Positions 8,771 through 17,016 of a stretch of DNA of 38,688 bases are shown in pieces. The stretch's first letter is position 1. Every line of letters begins with the position of its first letter. A program made the translations under genes and the position numbers. The notes under the pieces are model-generated. The model saw only the letters and a program-made list of their open reading frames with translations, did not search any database and was not told where the DNA came from. The DNA comes from an uncultured Candidatus Actinomarina sp. (GTDB taxonomy: Bacteria; Actinomycetota; Acidimicrobiia; Actinomarinales; Actinomarinaceae), in NCBI GenBank assembly GCA_902576605.1, contig CACGVI010000009.1, forward strand, positions 1 through 38,688. Reading direction: 5' to 3'.

Positions 8771-8776
8771 TATAAT
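8771..8776 (+). promoter_or_regulatory. Candidate -10 box for the tRNA-Tyr cluster
   Basis: A TATAAT hexamer lies 28 nt before the 5' end of tRNA-Tyr, in the 79-nt divergent region between the minus-strand operon and the tRNAs. No good -35 hexamer was found at 16-18 nt upstream. The region is very AT-rich, so this is tentative. Confidence 0.3.
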
Positions 8777-8804
8777 CTAAACTTTATAGAGACTTTAATG
8801 TTTT

Positions 8805-8886
8805 GCCGAGATGCCCGAGCGGCCAAAGGGAGCAGACTGTAAATCTGCCGGCTACGCCTTCGTAGGTTCGAATCCTACTCTCGGCA
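8805..8886 (+). tRNA. tRNA-Tyr (GTA)
   Basis: This is a class II tRNA of 82 nt with a long variable arm. The acceptor stem GCCGAGA pairs with TCTCGGC, with discriminator A. The anticodon stem GCAGA/TCTGC encloses loop CTGTAAA with anticodon GTA. The T arm GTAGG-TTCGAAT-CCTAC is intact. The CCA end is not encoded. Confidence 0.95.
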
Positions 8887-8891
8887 CTAAA

Positions 8892-8964
8892 GCCCTCTTA
8901 GCTCAGTTGGTAGAGCACTTCCATGGTAAGGAAGAGGTCTCCGGTTCAATCCCGGAAGAGGGCT
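8892..8964 (+). tRNA. tRNA-Thr (GGT)
   Basis: A 73-nt cloverleaf. The acceptor GCCCTCT pairs with AGAGGGC, with discriminator T. The anticodon stem CTTCC/GGAAG has loop ATGGTAA with anticodon GGT. It lies 5 nt after tRNA-Tyr, so both are likely cut from one precursor. CCA is not encoded. Confidence 0.95.
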
Positions 8965-8986
8965 CAGAGGCTAAACTAAGTCTTAA

Positions 8987-9060
8987 GGCGGCGTAGCTCA
9001 GTTGGTAAGAGCGCACGACTCATAATCGTGAGGTCGGCAGTTCAAGTCTGCCCGCCGCTA
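8987..9060 (+). tRNA. tRNA-Met (CAT), elongator
   Basis: A 74-nt cloverleaf with anticodon loop CTCATAA closed by CACGA/TCGTG. The anticodon stem lacks the three consecutive G-C pairs of initiator tRNA, and the first acceptor pair is G-T, so this is the elongator type. The T arm is GGCAG/CTGCC. CCA is not encoded. rpmG starts 21 nt downstream, a common pairing in Actinobacteria. Confidence 0.93.
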
Positions 9061-9081
9061 CAAAACTAAGAAAGGAAAAAA

Positions 9082-9243
9082 ATGGCGTCTGACAAAAGGC
9101 CACCAATCACTTTGGTGTGTACAGAAACGGGTGATCACAATTATGTGACGACTAAAAATAAAACAAACACACCTGATAGGCTAGAGCTAATGAAATATAG
9201 CCCTAGGTTGAGAAAGCACACTCTTCATAGAGAAAAAAGGTAG
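9082..9243 (+). CDS. rpmG: 50S ribosomal protein L33, zinc-free form
   Basis: A 53-aa protein of the large subunit. The family core [19 protein letters not shown] is clear. The zinc-binding form carries two CxxC pairs; here the first is reduced to a single cysteine (VCTET) and the second is replaced (SPRL), so no zinc can be held. The ATG is preceded by AAAGGAAAA. It directly follows the tRNA-Tyr/Thr/Met cluster. Confidence 0.95.
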   Translation: MASDKRPPITLVCTETGDHNYVTTKNKTNTPDRLELMKYSPRLRKHTLHREKR

Positions 9244-9245
9244 AT

Positions 9246-9275
9246 TTATCAATTTTTCATAATTATTCTTACATT
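9246..9275 (+). promoter_or_regulatory. Candidate promoter for the ECF sigma gene
   Basis: TTATCA (9246-9251) and TACATT (9270-9275) are separated by 18 nt, and the -10 ends 5 nt before the ATG at 9281. No Shine-Dalgarno sequence is visible before that ATG. The arrangement would give a leaderless or nearly leaderless message. Both boxes are imperfect. Confidence 0.3.
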
Positions 9276-9280
9276 AAGTA

Positions 9281-9865
9281 ATGAAAAACGTTTCTAATAT
9301 AGAAAACTACAACGATGACATCTCTAATGCAGAGTTGGTAAAAAAATCACAGTTTGGTGATAAATCTGCATTTGAACAATTAGTTGTTAGGCATCAGGAT
9401 TTAGTCTTTTCATTGGCTTACAAATTAACTGGCAACAGGGAAATGGCAAATGATGTTGCTCAAGAGTCATTCATTAGAGCATGGAAAGCAATTGAAAAGT
9501 TTCGTGGAGACTCTACATTCAGTACCTGGATTTATAGAATTACTGTTAATACAGCATGGACTCTAAGAAAAAAAGCAAAGAAACATAATACTCTTAATAT
9601 AGAAGACACTTATGAGCCAATTGTTATTGATGAAAAAAAAGATCCAGAGTTAGTTGCAATAAATTCTGACTTATCTTCTGTTTTAGTTAGTGCTTTAGAT
9701 AAGATTCCAATAGATCAGAGAATAATTGTTGAGTTAAAAAACATTGAAGGTAGATCACACAAAGAGATTGCCGATTTTCTTGGAATTAGTGTTACAGCTG
9801 CAAAAGTAAGATTACATAGAGCTCATCAAAAATTAAGACAGATATTAGAGGAAGTAGAAAGATGA
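9281..9865 (+). CDS. ECF-type RNA polymerase sigma factor (sigma-70 family)
   Basis: A 194-aa alternative sigma factor. Region 2 (about 28-98) contains the core-binding and -10-recognition segment, with DVAQESFIRAWKAIEKFRG and FSTWIYRITVN. Region 4 (about 132-184) has IPIDQRIIVELKNIEGRSH followed by the helix-turn-helix KEIADFLGISVTAAKVRLHR. Regions 1 and 3 are absent, as in ECF factors. The next gene overlaps by 4 nt (ATGA) and encodes a probable cognate anti-sigma factor. The target regulon cannot be read from this window. Confidence 0.92.
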   Translation: MKNVSNIENYNDDISNAELVKKSQFGDKSAFEQLVVRHQDLVFSLAYKLTGNREMANDVAQESFIRAWKAIEKFRGDSTFSTWIYRITVNTAWTLRKKAKKHNTLNIEDTYEPIVIDEKKDPELVAINSDLSSVLVSALDKIPIDQRIIVELKNIEGRSHKEIADFLGISVTAAKVRLHRAHQKLRQILEEVER

Positions 9866-10236
9866 AAGATATTTTTTCAAACTTGAAGACAAACATACTT
9901 TGTAAAAGAACTAGAAATAAAATGTTGTCTTCTTACCTAAGTAATCAATATTTTGGTTTTGATAACAATGCACATGCCTCTTCATGTATCAAATGTCAAG
10001 TATCTGGAAAAAGATATAAAGCTTTTAAAGAGGAATTAGATAATGAGTTCAAAAAAGAAGTAGAAGTACCGACAGACTTTGCCTCTAAGGTAATGTCATC
10101 ATTAGATAAAAAAGTAAAAACAACTACAAGTAAGAGCACAAAAATAATATTATTGACATTGCTCGGAATATTATCAATCGTATTTTTAGTATTTGGACGC
10201 AAGCGCTCATCTAGCAAATTAGAGAAGGAGCAATAA
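9862..10236 (+). CDS. Probable membrane-anchored ZAS-type anti-sigma factor
   Basis: A 124-aa protein translationally coupled to the sigma gene (ATGA overlap). It contains H38-ASS-C42-IK-C45, an exact HxxxCxxC motif of zinc-binding anti-sigma (ZAS) domains. The motif sits after a helical N-terminal part, as expected. A single hydrophobic segment follows at about 94-112, with a basic C-terminal tail, so the N-terminal sigma-binding domain would face the cytoplasm. No family-wide similarity beyond motif, size and position can be claimed. The ZAS reading is inference but the context is strong. Its stop is 3 nt before tRNA-Trp. Confidence 0.75.
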   Translation: MKDIFSNLKTNILCKRTRNKMLSSYLSNQYFGFDNNAHASSCIKCQVSGKRYKAFKEELDNEFKKEVEVPTDFASKVMSSLDKKVKTTTSKSTKIILLTLLGILSIVFLVFGRKRSSSKLEKEQ

Positions 10237-10239
10237 CTT

Positions 10240-10313
10240 AGGGGTGTAGCTCTAATTGGCAGAGCGACGGTCTCCAAAACCGTAGGTTGTGAGTTCGAGT
10301 CTCACCGCCCCTG
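10240..10313 (+). tRNA. tRNA-Trp (CCA)
   Basis: A 74-nt cloverleaf. The acceptor AGGGGTG pairs with CGCCCCT, with discriminator G. The anticodon stem ACGGT/ACCGT has loop CTCCAAA with anticodon CCA. The T arm is GTGAG/CTCAC. It lies between the anti-sigma gene (3 nt away) and secE (11 nt away), so it is probably excised from a longer message. The 3' CCA is not encoded. Confidence 0.96.
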
Positions 10314-10324
10314 CTGAGGTAATT

Positions 10325-10627
10325 ATGAATGAAATGAACAGAGAAATGAGAAGAATGTCTGAACGTGAAGAACGTTTGGCAAAAAAGGCTGATAGAAATA
10401 TTGGTAAGCATCAATCAGGTGAAAAAGTTTCAAGGTTTAAAAGAATTTCAAATTATTTAGGTGAAGTAAGAACTGAACTCAAAAGAGTAAATTGGCCAAG
10501 CTACTCGACATTATCATCATTTACTATTGTCACTGTTGTTACTATCGCCTTTTTTACTTTTTTTATTTTTGGAATGGACTTTAGTTTTAAAAATACATTG
10601 ATTAACCTATTATCTTTCGGAGAATAA
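10325..10627 (+). CDS. secE: Preprotein translocase subunit SecE
   Basis: A 100-aa small subunit that clamps the SecY channel in the cytoplasmic membrane. The N-terminal half is highly charged. The conserved amphipathic motif YLGEVRTELKRVNWPS is followed by one membrane helix (about residues 64-85). The ATG at 10325 has GAGGT upstream and is chosen because the earlier in-frame ATG at 10289 lies inside tRNA-Trp. It precedes nusG directly, the standard order in bacteria. Confidence 0.95.
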   Translation: MNEMNREMRRMSEREERLAKKADRNIGKHQSGEKVSRFKRISNYLGEVRTELKRVNWPSYSTLSSFTIVTVVTIAFFTFFIFGMDFSFKNTLINLLSFGE

Positions 10628-11257
10628 ATGTTAGAAGACACAGCTACAACTGAAGAAAATCAGTCTACTGAAGAAGTTGAAATTGAAGATACTTCAGTTC
10701 AAACACATCCATATGATATGCCTGGTGAATGGTTTGTGCTTAATGCTCAATCCGGACATGAAAAAAAAGTAAAAACAAATATTTTAACTAGAATAAAAAA
10801 CCTTCATTTAGAAGACAAAGTTTACGATGTTGTTATTCCTACAGATGAAGTTGTGGAAATTAGGAATGGCAAAAAAGTAAACTTAGAAAAGAAAACTTTT
10901 CCTGGATATGTCTTGGTAAGAATGGACTTGGATGATACAACTTGGTATGAAATTAGAAATACACCCTCAATAATTGGTTTTGTTGGATCTGGCAAAAGAC
11001 CAATAGCCCTTTCAAGAAGAGAAATTGAGAGAATATTAGGTTCAAACGAAGTGGAAGAAGTAAAGAAAGAATCACCTAAATTTAAGCCAGATTTTGAAGT
11101 TGGTGAAACTGTAAGAGTAACTACTGGGCCTTTTGCTGACTTCAATGGAATCATTGAAGAAATTAATTTAGATCAATCAAAAGTTACAGTTTTAGTTAAT
11201 ATATTTGGACGAGAAACTCCTGTTGAATTGGGTTTTACAGATATAGTAAAAAATTAA
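10628..11257 (+). CDS. nusG: Transcription termination/antitermination factor NusG
   Basis: A 209-aa elongation factor that binds RNA polymerase and links it to Rho or the ribosome. An acidic N-terminal extension of about 30 residues precedes the NGN domain, with [15 protein letters not shown] and [11 protein letters not shown]. The C-terminal KOW domain has [18 protein letters not shown]. The start codon immediately follows the secE stop. The acidic extension is common in Actinobacteria. Confidence 0.96.
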   Translation: MLEDTATTEENQSTEEVEIEDTSVQTHPYDMPGEWFVLNAQSGHEKKVKTNILTRIKNLHLEDKVYDVVIPTDEVVEIRNGKKVNLEKKTFPGYVLVRMDLDDTTWYEIRNTPSIIGFVGSGKRPIALSRREIERILGSNEVEEVKKESPKFKPDFEVGETVRVTTGPFADFNGIIEEINLDQSKVTVLVNIFGRETPVELGFTDIVKN

Positions 11258-11265
11258 GGAAAGAT

Positions 11266-11691
11266 ATGGCAAAACCAGTTAAAGCATTATTAAAACTTCA
11301 AATTCCCGGTGGCGGCGCTACGCCAGCACCTCCAGTTGGTTCTGCTTTGGGTCAGTACGGAGTTAACATTATGGACTTTGTCCAGGCATTTAACAATGAT
11401 ACTGCTAGCAGGCAAGGTGAAACTGTTCCTGTTGAAATTACAATATATGAAGATAACTCTTTTACATTTGTTACAAAAACAGCTCCCGCCTCATATTTAA
11501 TTAAAAAAGCTATCGGCATAACCTCAGGATCTCCAGAGCCACATAAAGAAAAAGTAGCTTCAATCACAAGAGACCAGCTTAAAAATATTGCTGAAGCAAA
11601 AATGGAAGACTTAAATGCAAACGATATAGATGCAGCTATTTCTATCATTGCTGGAACAGCAAGGTCTATGGGAGTAACTGTAGAAAACTAG
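11266..11691 (+). CDS. rplK: 50S ribosomal protein L11
   Basis: A 141-aa protein of the GTPase-associated centre with the usual two domains. The N-terminal part has [17 protein letters not shown] and the C-terminal rRNA-binding part has [22 protein letters not shown]. It is full length. A short spacer before rplA carries a likely L1-binding RNA element. Confidence 0.98.
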   Translation: MAKPVKALLKLQIPGGGATPAPPVGSALGQYGVNIMDFVQAFNNDTASRQGETVPVEITIYEDNSFTFVTKTAPASYLIKKAIGITSGSPEPHKEKVASITRDQLKNIAEAKMEDLNANDIDAAISIIAGTARSMGVTVEN

Positions 11692-11700
11692 AATACTTAT

Positions 11701-11736
11701 TTTTGGGAGACTAAAAGTCGTTTGAACCAAAGGAGG
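11701..11736 (+). ncRNA. Candidate ribosomal protein L1-binding leader
   Basis: In the rplK-rplA spacer the RNA can fold as TTGG (11703-11706) pairing with CCAA (11727-11730). An inner GACT/AGTC stem has an AAA loop (11709-11719). Between the helices is an asymmetric internal loop with GA on the 5' side and GTTTGAA on the 3' side. This is the shape of known L1 mRNA sites, which mimic the L1 site in 23S rRNA. The Shine-Dalgarno AGGAGG (11731-11736) directly abuts the outer stem, so L1 binding would block rplA translation. No covariation was tested. Confidence 0.55.
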
Positions 11737-11740
11737 AAAA

Positions 11741-12427
11741 ATGAAAAAAATAGGCAAAAAGTACAAATCAGCTAAAGAAGCTATCCCAGCTGAAAAGCAG
11801 TCAAAATCAGAAGCAATAAGCTTGTGTAAAAACAACGCTCCTGCAAACTTTGATGAGTCAGTAGATGTTGCATTCTCATTAGGCATAGATCCAAAAGATG
11901 CTGAACAGAACATAAGAACAACAGTCTCATTACCAAATGGAACTGGTAAGGATGTTCGAATTGCCGTATTTGCTGGTGGAGAAGCCTTAACAGAAGCTGA
12001 ATCAGCTGGAGCAGAAATTGTGGGTGGTAAAGAGCTTGCTACTAAAGTTGCATCCGAACAAAAACTAGATGCAGATATAGTTATTTCTACACCTGAAATG
12101 ATGGCTGAGGTTGGTCAGTTAGGTAAAATTTTAGGACCACAAGGGTTAATGCCCAATCCAAAGACTGGTACAGTAACTCCTAATGTTGCAAAGGCAGTTG
12201 AGGACTTTAAAAAAGGAAAAGTTGAAATTAAGAATGACAAATTAGGCAATGTACACTTGTCTATTGGAAAAGTCTCTTTTGATGAAGCTAAGTTAGCTGA
12301 AAATTTAGACGAGGTTATTGCTGTTTTAACAAAAGCTAAACCTTCATCATCTAAAGGCGAATTCATAAAAACTGTACATATGTCTTCAACTATGGGTCCA
12401 TCAATTAGTGTCGATATAAACATATAA
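11741..12427 (+). CDS. rplA: 50S ribosomal protein L1
   Basis: A 228-aa protein of the mobile L1 stalk, which handles deacylated tRNA at the E site. Family hallmarks are [18 protein letters not shown] in the middle domain and a C-terminal [12 protein letters not shown]. The length is full. The ATG has AGGAGG 4 nt upstream, next to the leader hairpin. A promoter and leader for rplJ follow its stop. Confidence 0.98.
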   Translation: MKKIGKKYKSAKEAIPAEKQSKSEAISLCKNNAPANFDESVDVAFSLGIDPKDAEQNIRTTVSLPNGTGKDVRIAVFAGGEALTEAESAGAEIVGGKELATKVASEQKLDADIVISTPEMMAEVGQLGKILGPQGLMPNPKTGTVTPNVAKAVEDFKKGKVEIKNDKLGNVHLSIGKVSFDEAKLAENLDEVIAVLTKAKPSSSKGEFIKTVHMSSTMGPSISVDINI

Positions 12428-12432
12428 ATAAT

Positions 12433-12462
12433 TTGCATTTATTTTTTGATATGGTTTATATT
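12433..12462 (+). promoter_or_regulatory. Candidate promoter for rplJ-rplL
   Basis: TTGCAT (12433-12438) and TATATT (12457-12462) are 18 nt apart, in the gap after rplA. Transcription would begin around 12469, just before the L10 leader at 12481. The -10 matches consensus at five of six positions and the -35 is weak. The position fits a separate rplJL transcription unit. Confidence 0.35.
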
Positions 12463-12480
12463 TAAATCTGACAATTAAAA

Positions 12481-12539
12481 CCAAAGACCGTTAGTAAACA
12501 AATGTAAATCTAACGCAGGTAAAGCTTACAGGTCCTTGG
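12481..12539 (+). ncRNA. Ribosomal protein L10 leader (three-way junction)
   Basis: The spacer before rplJ matches the L10 leader architecture. The closing stem is CCAAAGACC (12481-12489) with GGTCCTTGG (12531-12539), containing one A-C mismatch. Inside are hairpin GTTAG/CTAAC (12490-12494 with 12510-12514) and hairpin GTAA/TTAC (12519-12522 with 12526-12529). The primary words CAAAGACCG and CGCAGG at the junction are those seen in other actinobacterial L10 leaders. The element lets L10, with its L7/L12 partners, control rplJL expression. The 3' strand overlaps the terminator hairpin listed next. Confidence 0.8.
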
Positions 12540-12557
12540 TATTGAAGGACTTTTTTT
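12530..12557 (+). terminator. Attenuator-like terminator hairpin abutting rplJ
   Basis: AGGTCCTT (12530-12537) pairs with AAGGACTT (12545-12552), including one G-T pair, around a 7-nt loop. It ends in seven T residues (12551-12557) directly before the rplJ ATG. The 3' arm contains the rplJ Shine-Dalgarno (GAAGGA), so the hairpin would also hide it. The 5' arm is shared with the L10 leader closing stem, so the two folds exclude each other. Confidence 0.65.
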
Positions 12558-13151
12558 ATGGTACGAGAAGATAAGGTAAAAGTTGTAAAAGACTTAGAAG
12601 ATTTATTCAAATCTGCAAATGCTTTAGTGCTTGCAGAGTATAGAGGGCTTACTGTTACCCAGCAAACAAAGCTAAGGCGTGAATTAAAAAATGCTGGTGC
12701 CTCATTCAATGTAGTCAAAATGTCTTTAGCTAAAAGAGCCGCAGAAAATATTGGATTAGATTCTTTAAATGATTATTTTTCTGGTCCTACAGGAGTGGCA
12801 GTAATTGAATCTGACCCAGTCGAAGCTGCAAAAGTCCTAAAAGAATTTTCAAAAGAAAATGAAGCCTTTGTAGTTAAAGGTGGTTTGATGGATTCTGAAC
12901 CATTAACTGTAGACCAACTTAATGTTCTAGCTGAAATTGAACCTAGAGATGTACTTCTAGCAAAAATTGCTGGTGGCTTCAATGCACCATTGGTGAAGGT
13001 TGCTGCTGGTGCAAAAGCTGTAATCAATAAGGCTGGCTATGCATTGAGTGCTTTAGTAGATAAAAAAGCAAGCGGAGAAGAAGTTTCTGAAGCTGCTGAT
13101 TCAGTTAAAGAAGAAGTAGCTTCTGAAGAAGTTAAAAAAGAGGAGGAATAG
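12558..13151 (+). CDS. rplJ: 50S ribosomal protein L10
   Basis: The base of the L7/L12 stalk. The N-terminal rRNA-binding domain begins REDKVKVVKDLEDLF and contains ALVLAEYRGLTVTQ. The C-terminal helix binds L7/L12 dimers. At 197 aa it is about 20-25 residues longer than many homologues, owing to an acidic lysine/glutamate-rich tail after about residue 168. The ATG follows the terminator T-run. It is probably self-regulated through the leader upstream. Confidence 0.97.
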   Translation: MVREDKVKVVKDLEDLFKSANALVLAEYRGLTVTQQTKLRRELKNAGASFNVVKMSLAKRAAENIGLDSLNDYFSGPTGVAVIESDPVEAAKVLKEFSKENEAFVVKGGLMDSEPLTVDQLNVLAEIEPRDVLLAKIAGGFNAPLVKVAAGAKAVINKAGYALSALVDKKASGEEVSEAADSVKEEVASEEVKKEEE

Positions 13152-13154
13152 CAA

Positions 13155-13538
13155 ATGGCAAAAATGACAACTGATGAGTTGCTTGGTGTCTTTGAGGAAA
13201 TGACTGTCTTAGAACTAAAAGAGTTTTTAGATGCATTTGAAGAAAAATTTGATGTTACTGCCGCAGCCCCTGTAGCTGTAGCTGCTGCACCAGCTGGTGG
13301 AGGAGATGATGCAGGAGCAGCAGAAAAAGATTCATATGATGTAGTCCTTTCTGATGCAGGATCACAAAAAATACAAGTAATTAAGGAAGTAAGAGGCCTT
13401 ACTAGTCTTGGACTAAAAGAAGCAAAAGAGCTTGTAGACGGTGCTCCATCAGACATTTTGACTGGTGTTTCTAAAGAAGATGCTGATAAAGCAAAAGAAG
13501 CTTTAGAAGGCGCTGGCGCAACTGTAGAACTCAAATAA
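13155..13538 (+). CDS. rplL: 50S ribosomal protein L7/L12
   Basis: A 127-aa stalk protein that recruits translation GTPases. The N-terminal dimerisation region ([20 protein letters not shown]) is followed by an alanine-rich flexible hinge (about 36-53). The globular C-terminal domain has [18 protein letters not shown]. It starts 3 nt after rplJ with GAGGA upstream. It is a normal family member. Confidence 0.98.
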   Translation: MAKMTTDELLGVFEEMTVLELKEFLDAFEEKFDVTAAAPVAVAAAPAGGGDDAGAAEKDSYDVVLSDAGSQKIQVIKEVRGLTSLGLKEAKELVDGAPSDILTGVSKEDADKAKEALEGAGATVELK

Positions 13539-13553
13539 TTTATTAATTATTTG

Positions 13554-13582
13554 TTTACTTAAATAAAAAGTACTAATATACT
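13554..13582 (+). promoter_or_regulatory. Candidate promoter for rpoBC
   Basis: TTTACT (13554-13559) and TATACT (13577-13582) are separated by 17 nt in the rplL-rpoB gap. The same -10 hexamer occurs before rpsL. Transcription would start near 13589, about 35 nt before rpoB. This would let rpoBC be made independently of rplJL. Confidence 0.4.
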
Positions 13583-13597
13583 CTACCTTTCGGGTAG
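13583..13597 (+). other. Small hairpin in the rplL-rpoB spacer
   Basis: CTACC (13583-13587) pairs with GGTAG (13593-13597) over a TTTCG loop. No run of T follows closely enough for a standard terminator. It could be a weak attenuator or an RNase processing site that separates rplJL from rpoBC, as happens in other bacteria, but this is inference. Confidence 0.35.
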
Positions 13598-13624
13598 CTG
13601 TTATTTAATTTTTGAGGAGGCTTG

Positions 13625-16600
13625 TTGTCCGCTGTTCAGAATTCTAGACTTTCATTTGCAAAAATTCCTAAAGTTCTAGATATTCCAGATTTGTTAATTA
13701 TACAAAAAGATTCTTTCAAGTGGTTTATTGAAGAGGGTTTAAAAGAGATTTTAGATGAAATTTCTCCTATTGAAGATTTCTCTGGTAGATTTTCTTTAGA
13801 ATTCTTAAATCATTATTTCGAAGAGCCATTAAAAACTCTTGAAGATTGTAAGATAACAGACTCAACTTATTCACAACCTTTATATGTAACTGCTCAATTT
13901 TTAGATCGTGAAACCGGTCAAATAAAACAACAAACAGTTTTCCTTGGTGATTTTCCAATCATGTCAGATACTGGAACTTTCATTATTAATGGAACAGAAA
14001 GAGTTATTGTTAGTCAGTTAGTCAGATCACCTGGAGTATATTTTTCTCAAGAAATAGATAAAACATCTGACAAGGAAGTCTTCATTGGAAAAATGATTCC
14101 TGGAAGAGGTGCATGGCTTGAATTCGACACAGACAAACGAGACACTCTTGGTGTAAGAGTAGATAGAAAAAGAAGACAACACATCACTGGTTTCTTGATG
14201 GCCCTTGATGTAATTGAAAATAAAGAAGATGCAATAGAGTTATTAGGAGATTACCCATCCGTAAGAAACACTATTGAACGAGATCCTGACACAACAAGAG
14301 AAGCAGCACTTATTGATTTATACAGAAAGTTAAGACCAGGAGAACCTGCAACAGTTGAATCTGCTAGAAACTTGGTTAAACAAATGTTTTACACTCCTAA
14401 AAGATATGACTTAACAAAAGTTGGCCGATACAAAGTTGAACAAAAGTTAGGAAGACAATACGGCGAAAAAGATGCTGAGTCTTATACAACTGAAGATGAC
14501 GGAATGTTAAGAATTGAAGATATGATTGATTCAATTAAATATGTCATCGCTCTACACGCAGGTGAAGATAGCTTTATTAACAATAAAGGTAAAGAAATTC
14601 CTGTTCGTCTAGATGACATTGATCACTTTGGAAATAGAAGAATTAGAACAGTAGGTGAATTAGTTCAAAATCAAGTAAGAGTAGGTCTTAGTAGATTAGA
14701 AAGAGTAGTTAGAGAAAGAATGACAACCCAGGAACCGGAAGCGATTACACCTCAGTCACTAATTAACATTCGTCCAATTCAAGCATCATTAAAAGAATTT
14801 TTTGGTACAAGTCAATTAAGCCAGTTCATGGATCAACCAAATCCAATTGCAGGTTTAACCCACAGAAGAAGACTGTCAGCTTTGGGTCCTGGAGGTTTGT
14901 CAAGAGAAAGAGCAGGATTTGAAGTTAGAGACGTTCACCCTTCCCACTATGGAAGAATGTGTCCTATTGAGACACCAGAAGGACCAAATATTGGTCTAAT
15001 AGGTACCCTTGCTACATATGGTCGCGTTAACAAATTTGGATTTATTGAGACACCATATTGGAAAGTTGAAAATGGGGTTGTCAAAACAAATAAAGCAGTG
15101 TACTTAACTGCTGCTGAAGAGGATAATTTTACAATTGCTCAGGCTAATGCTCCCTTAAAAGAAGATGGAACTTTCCAAAATAAGAGAGTTCTCTCTCGAC
15201 AAAATGGGGGAGAAGTTGCATTCGTTTCAGATAAAGAAATAGATTATATGGATGTCAGTCCTAAACAAATCTGTTCAGTCACTACAGCTCTTATTCCATT
15301 TCTTGAGCATGATGATGCAAACAGAGCATTGATGGGATCAAACATGCAGAGACAGGCAGTTCCATTAGTTAAAACTGAAGCACCTTATGTAGGTACAGGA
15401 ATGGAAGAAAATGTTGCAAGAGATTCTGGAGAAGCTCTTATATCTAATATTTCTGGAACTGTTGAAGAAGTATCTGGTGATGAAATCACAGTAAAAGAAG
15501 AAGGTACTAATAAAAAACATAGATTTGAAGTTTTAAAATTCAAAAGATCCAACCAGGCTACAAGTTGGAATCAAAAACCACTTGTCAAGGTTGGTACAAA
15601 AGTTAAACCAGGAGACGTATTAGCTGACGGTCCAAGTACACAAGGTGGAGAGTTAGCTCTAGGTAAGAATTTACTTGTTGGATATATGCCGTGGGATGGC
15701 TATAACTTTGAAGATTCAATTGTAATATCTGAAAGACTTGTTAAAGAAGATGTCTTAACTTCTGTACACATAGCTGAACATGAAATAGAAGCACGAGATA
15801 CAAAACTTGGTGAAGAGGAAATAACAAGAGATATTCCTAATGTAGCTGAAGAAGTTTTAATGGATTTAGATGAAATGGGAATTGTTAGAATCGGTGCCGA
15901 AGTATCACCAGGAGATTATCTTGTCGGAAAAGTTACTCCAAAGGGAGAAACCGAGTTAACACCTGAAGAAAGACTTTTGAGAGCTATTTTTGGTGAAAAA
16001 GCAAGAGAAGTTAGAGATACCTCTTTGAGAGTTCCTCATGGTGAAAGAGGAAAAGTTATAGATGTACAAATTTTAAAGCGTGATGATGGAGCGGACTTAC
16101 CTCCTGGCGTCAATCAAAAGGTAAGAGTATATGTCGCAATACAAAGAAAAATTCAAGTTGGCGACAAGCTATCAGGTAGGCACGGAAACAAAGGTGTTAT
16201 ATCAAAAATTCTTCCAATTGAAGACATGCCTTATATGGAGGATGGTACACCTCTAGATATTATGCTCTCACCTCTAGGTGTTCCTAGCCGAATGAATCTG
16301 GGACAAATTTTAGAGACACATCTTGGTTGGGCAGCCGACCAGGGTTGGAATGAATACAAAGGCCAAACAAAAGCATCTAGTGGTGCAAAGCCTGGAACTC
16401 TTATCTCAACGCCGGTGTTTGATGGGGCAGATGAAGATGAAATACATGAAATTTTAAGAAATGTAAATCCAAACAGAGATGGAAATTTGATGGTTGATGA
16501 AAATGGTAAAGCAACTCTATATGATGGTCGAACTGGTGAATCTTTTGATTCAAAAATTACTGTTGGATACACATATATATTAAAGCTTATTCACTTAGTT

Positions 16601-17014
16601 GATGAAAAAATTCATGCAAGATCAACTGGTCCTTACTCCATGATTACTCAGCAACCATTGGGTGGTAAAGCTCAATTTGGTGGCCAAAGATTCGGAGAAA
16701 TGGAAGTTTGGGCGTTAGAAGCTTATGGTGCTAGCTATGCACTTCAAGAACTTCTTACTATTAAATCTGATGATACTGTCGGTAGGGTAAAGGTATATGA
16801 ATCAATAGTTAAGGGTGATAATATTCCTGAGCCAGGCATACCAGAGTCTTTTAAAGTTCTATTAAAAGAAATGCAAAGCTTATGTTTGAATGTTGAAATT
16901 CTTTCAGCAGGTGAGGAAATTTCAATGAAAGATATAAGCGATGAATATGTCAAGACAGCTGAAACTTTAGGAATTGATATGACACGCCCAGAACAAGACG
17001 AGGCTGAGGTATAA
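13625..17014 (+). CDS. rpoB: DNA-directed RNA polymerase subunit beta
   Basis: This is the catalytic beta subunit of RNA polymerase, about 1,129 aa, a normal actinobacterial length. The rifampicin-binding region (about residues 393-435) contains [22 protein letters not shown] and [10 protein letters not shown], with the usual drug-sensitive residues. Other hallmarks are [26 protein letters not shown] and [18 protein letters not shown]. Two adjacent TTG codons occur at 13622 and 13625. The Shine-Dalgarno GAGGAGG ends at 13620, so the second TTG is preferred because the first leaves a 1-nt spacer. rpoC begins 2 nt after its stop. Confidence 0.98.
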   Translation: MSAVQNSRLSFAKIPKVLDIPDLLIIQKDSFKWFIEEGLKEILDEISPIEDFSGRFSLEFLNHYFEEPLKTLEDCKITDSTYSQPLYVTAQFLDRETGQIKQQTVFLGDFPIMSDTGTFIINGTERVIVSQLVRSPGVYFSQEIDKTSDKEVFIGKMIPGRGAWLEFDTDKRDTLGVRVDRKRRQHITGFLMALDVIENKEDAIELLGDYPSVRNTIERDPDTTREAALIDLYRKLRPGEPATVESARNLVKQMFYTPKRYDLTKVGRYKVEQKLGRQYGEKDAESYTTEDDGMLRIEDMIDSIKYVIALHAGEDSFINNKGKEIPVRLDDIDHFGNRRIRTVGELVQNQVRVGLSRLERVVRERMTTQEPEAITPQSLINIRPIQASLKEFFGTSQLSQFMDQPNPIAGLTHRRRLSALGPGGLSRERAGFEVRDVHPSHYGRMCPIETPEGPNIGLIGTLATYGRVNKFGFIETPYWKVENGVVKTNKAVYLTAAEEDNFTIAQANAPLKEDGTFQNKRVLSRQNGGEVAFVSDKEIDYMDVSPKQICSVTTALIPFLEHDDANRALMGSNMQRQAVPLVKTEAPYVGTGMEENVARDSGEALISNISGTVEEVSGDEITVKEEGTNKKHRFEVLKFKRSNQATSWNQKPLVKVGTKVKPGDVLADGPSTQGGELALGKNLLVGYMPWDGYNFEDSIVISERLVKEDVLTSVHIAEHEIEARDTKLGEEEITRDIPNVAEEVLMDLDEMGIVRIGAEVSPGDYLVGKVTPKGETELTPEERLLRAIFGEKAREVRDTSLRVPHGERGKVIDVQILKRDDGADLPPGVNQKVRVYVAIQRKIQVGDKLSGRHGNKGVISKILPIEDMPYMEDGTPLDIMLSPLGVPSRMNLGQILETHLGWAADQGWNEYKGQTKASSGAKPGTLISTPVFDGADEDEIHEILRNVNPNRDGNLMVDENGKATLYDGRTGESFDSKITVGYTYILKLIHLVDEKIHARSTGPYSMITQQPLGGKAQFGGQRFGEMEVWALEAYGASYALQELLTIKSDDTVGRVKVYESIVKGDNIPEPGIPESFKVLLKEMQSLCLNVEILSAGEEISMKDISDEYVKTAETLGIDMTRPEQDEAEV

Positions 17015-17016
17015 AT

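Noticed and set aside
8811-8996. Plus-strand open frame of 61 codons
   Set aside because: It runs through tRNA-Tyr and tRNA-Thr; the peptide is simply translated tRNA sequence.
10289-10324. Upstream ATG for secE
   Set aside because: It lies inside tRNA-Trp; ATG 10325 has its own GAGGT and gives a normal SecE.
13037-13534. Minus-strand open frame of 165 codons opposite rplJ-rplL
   Set aside because: Serine/alanine-rich shadow of the alanine-rich L7/L12 coding strand, with no family features.
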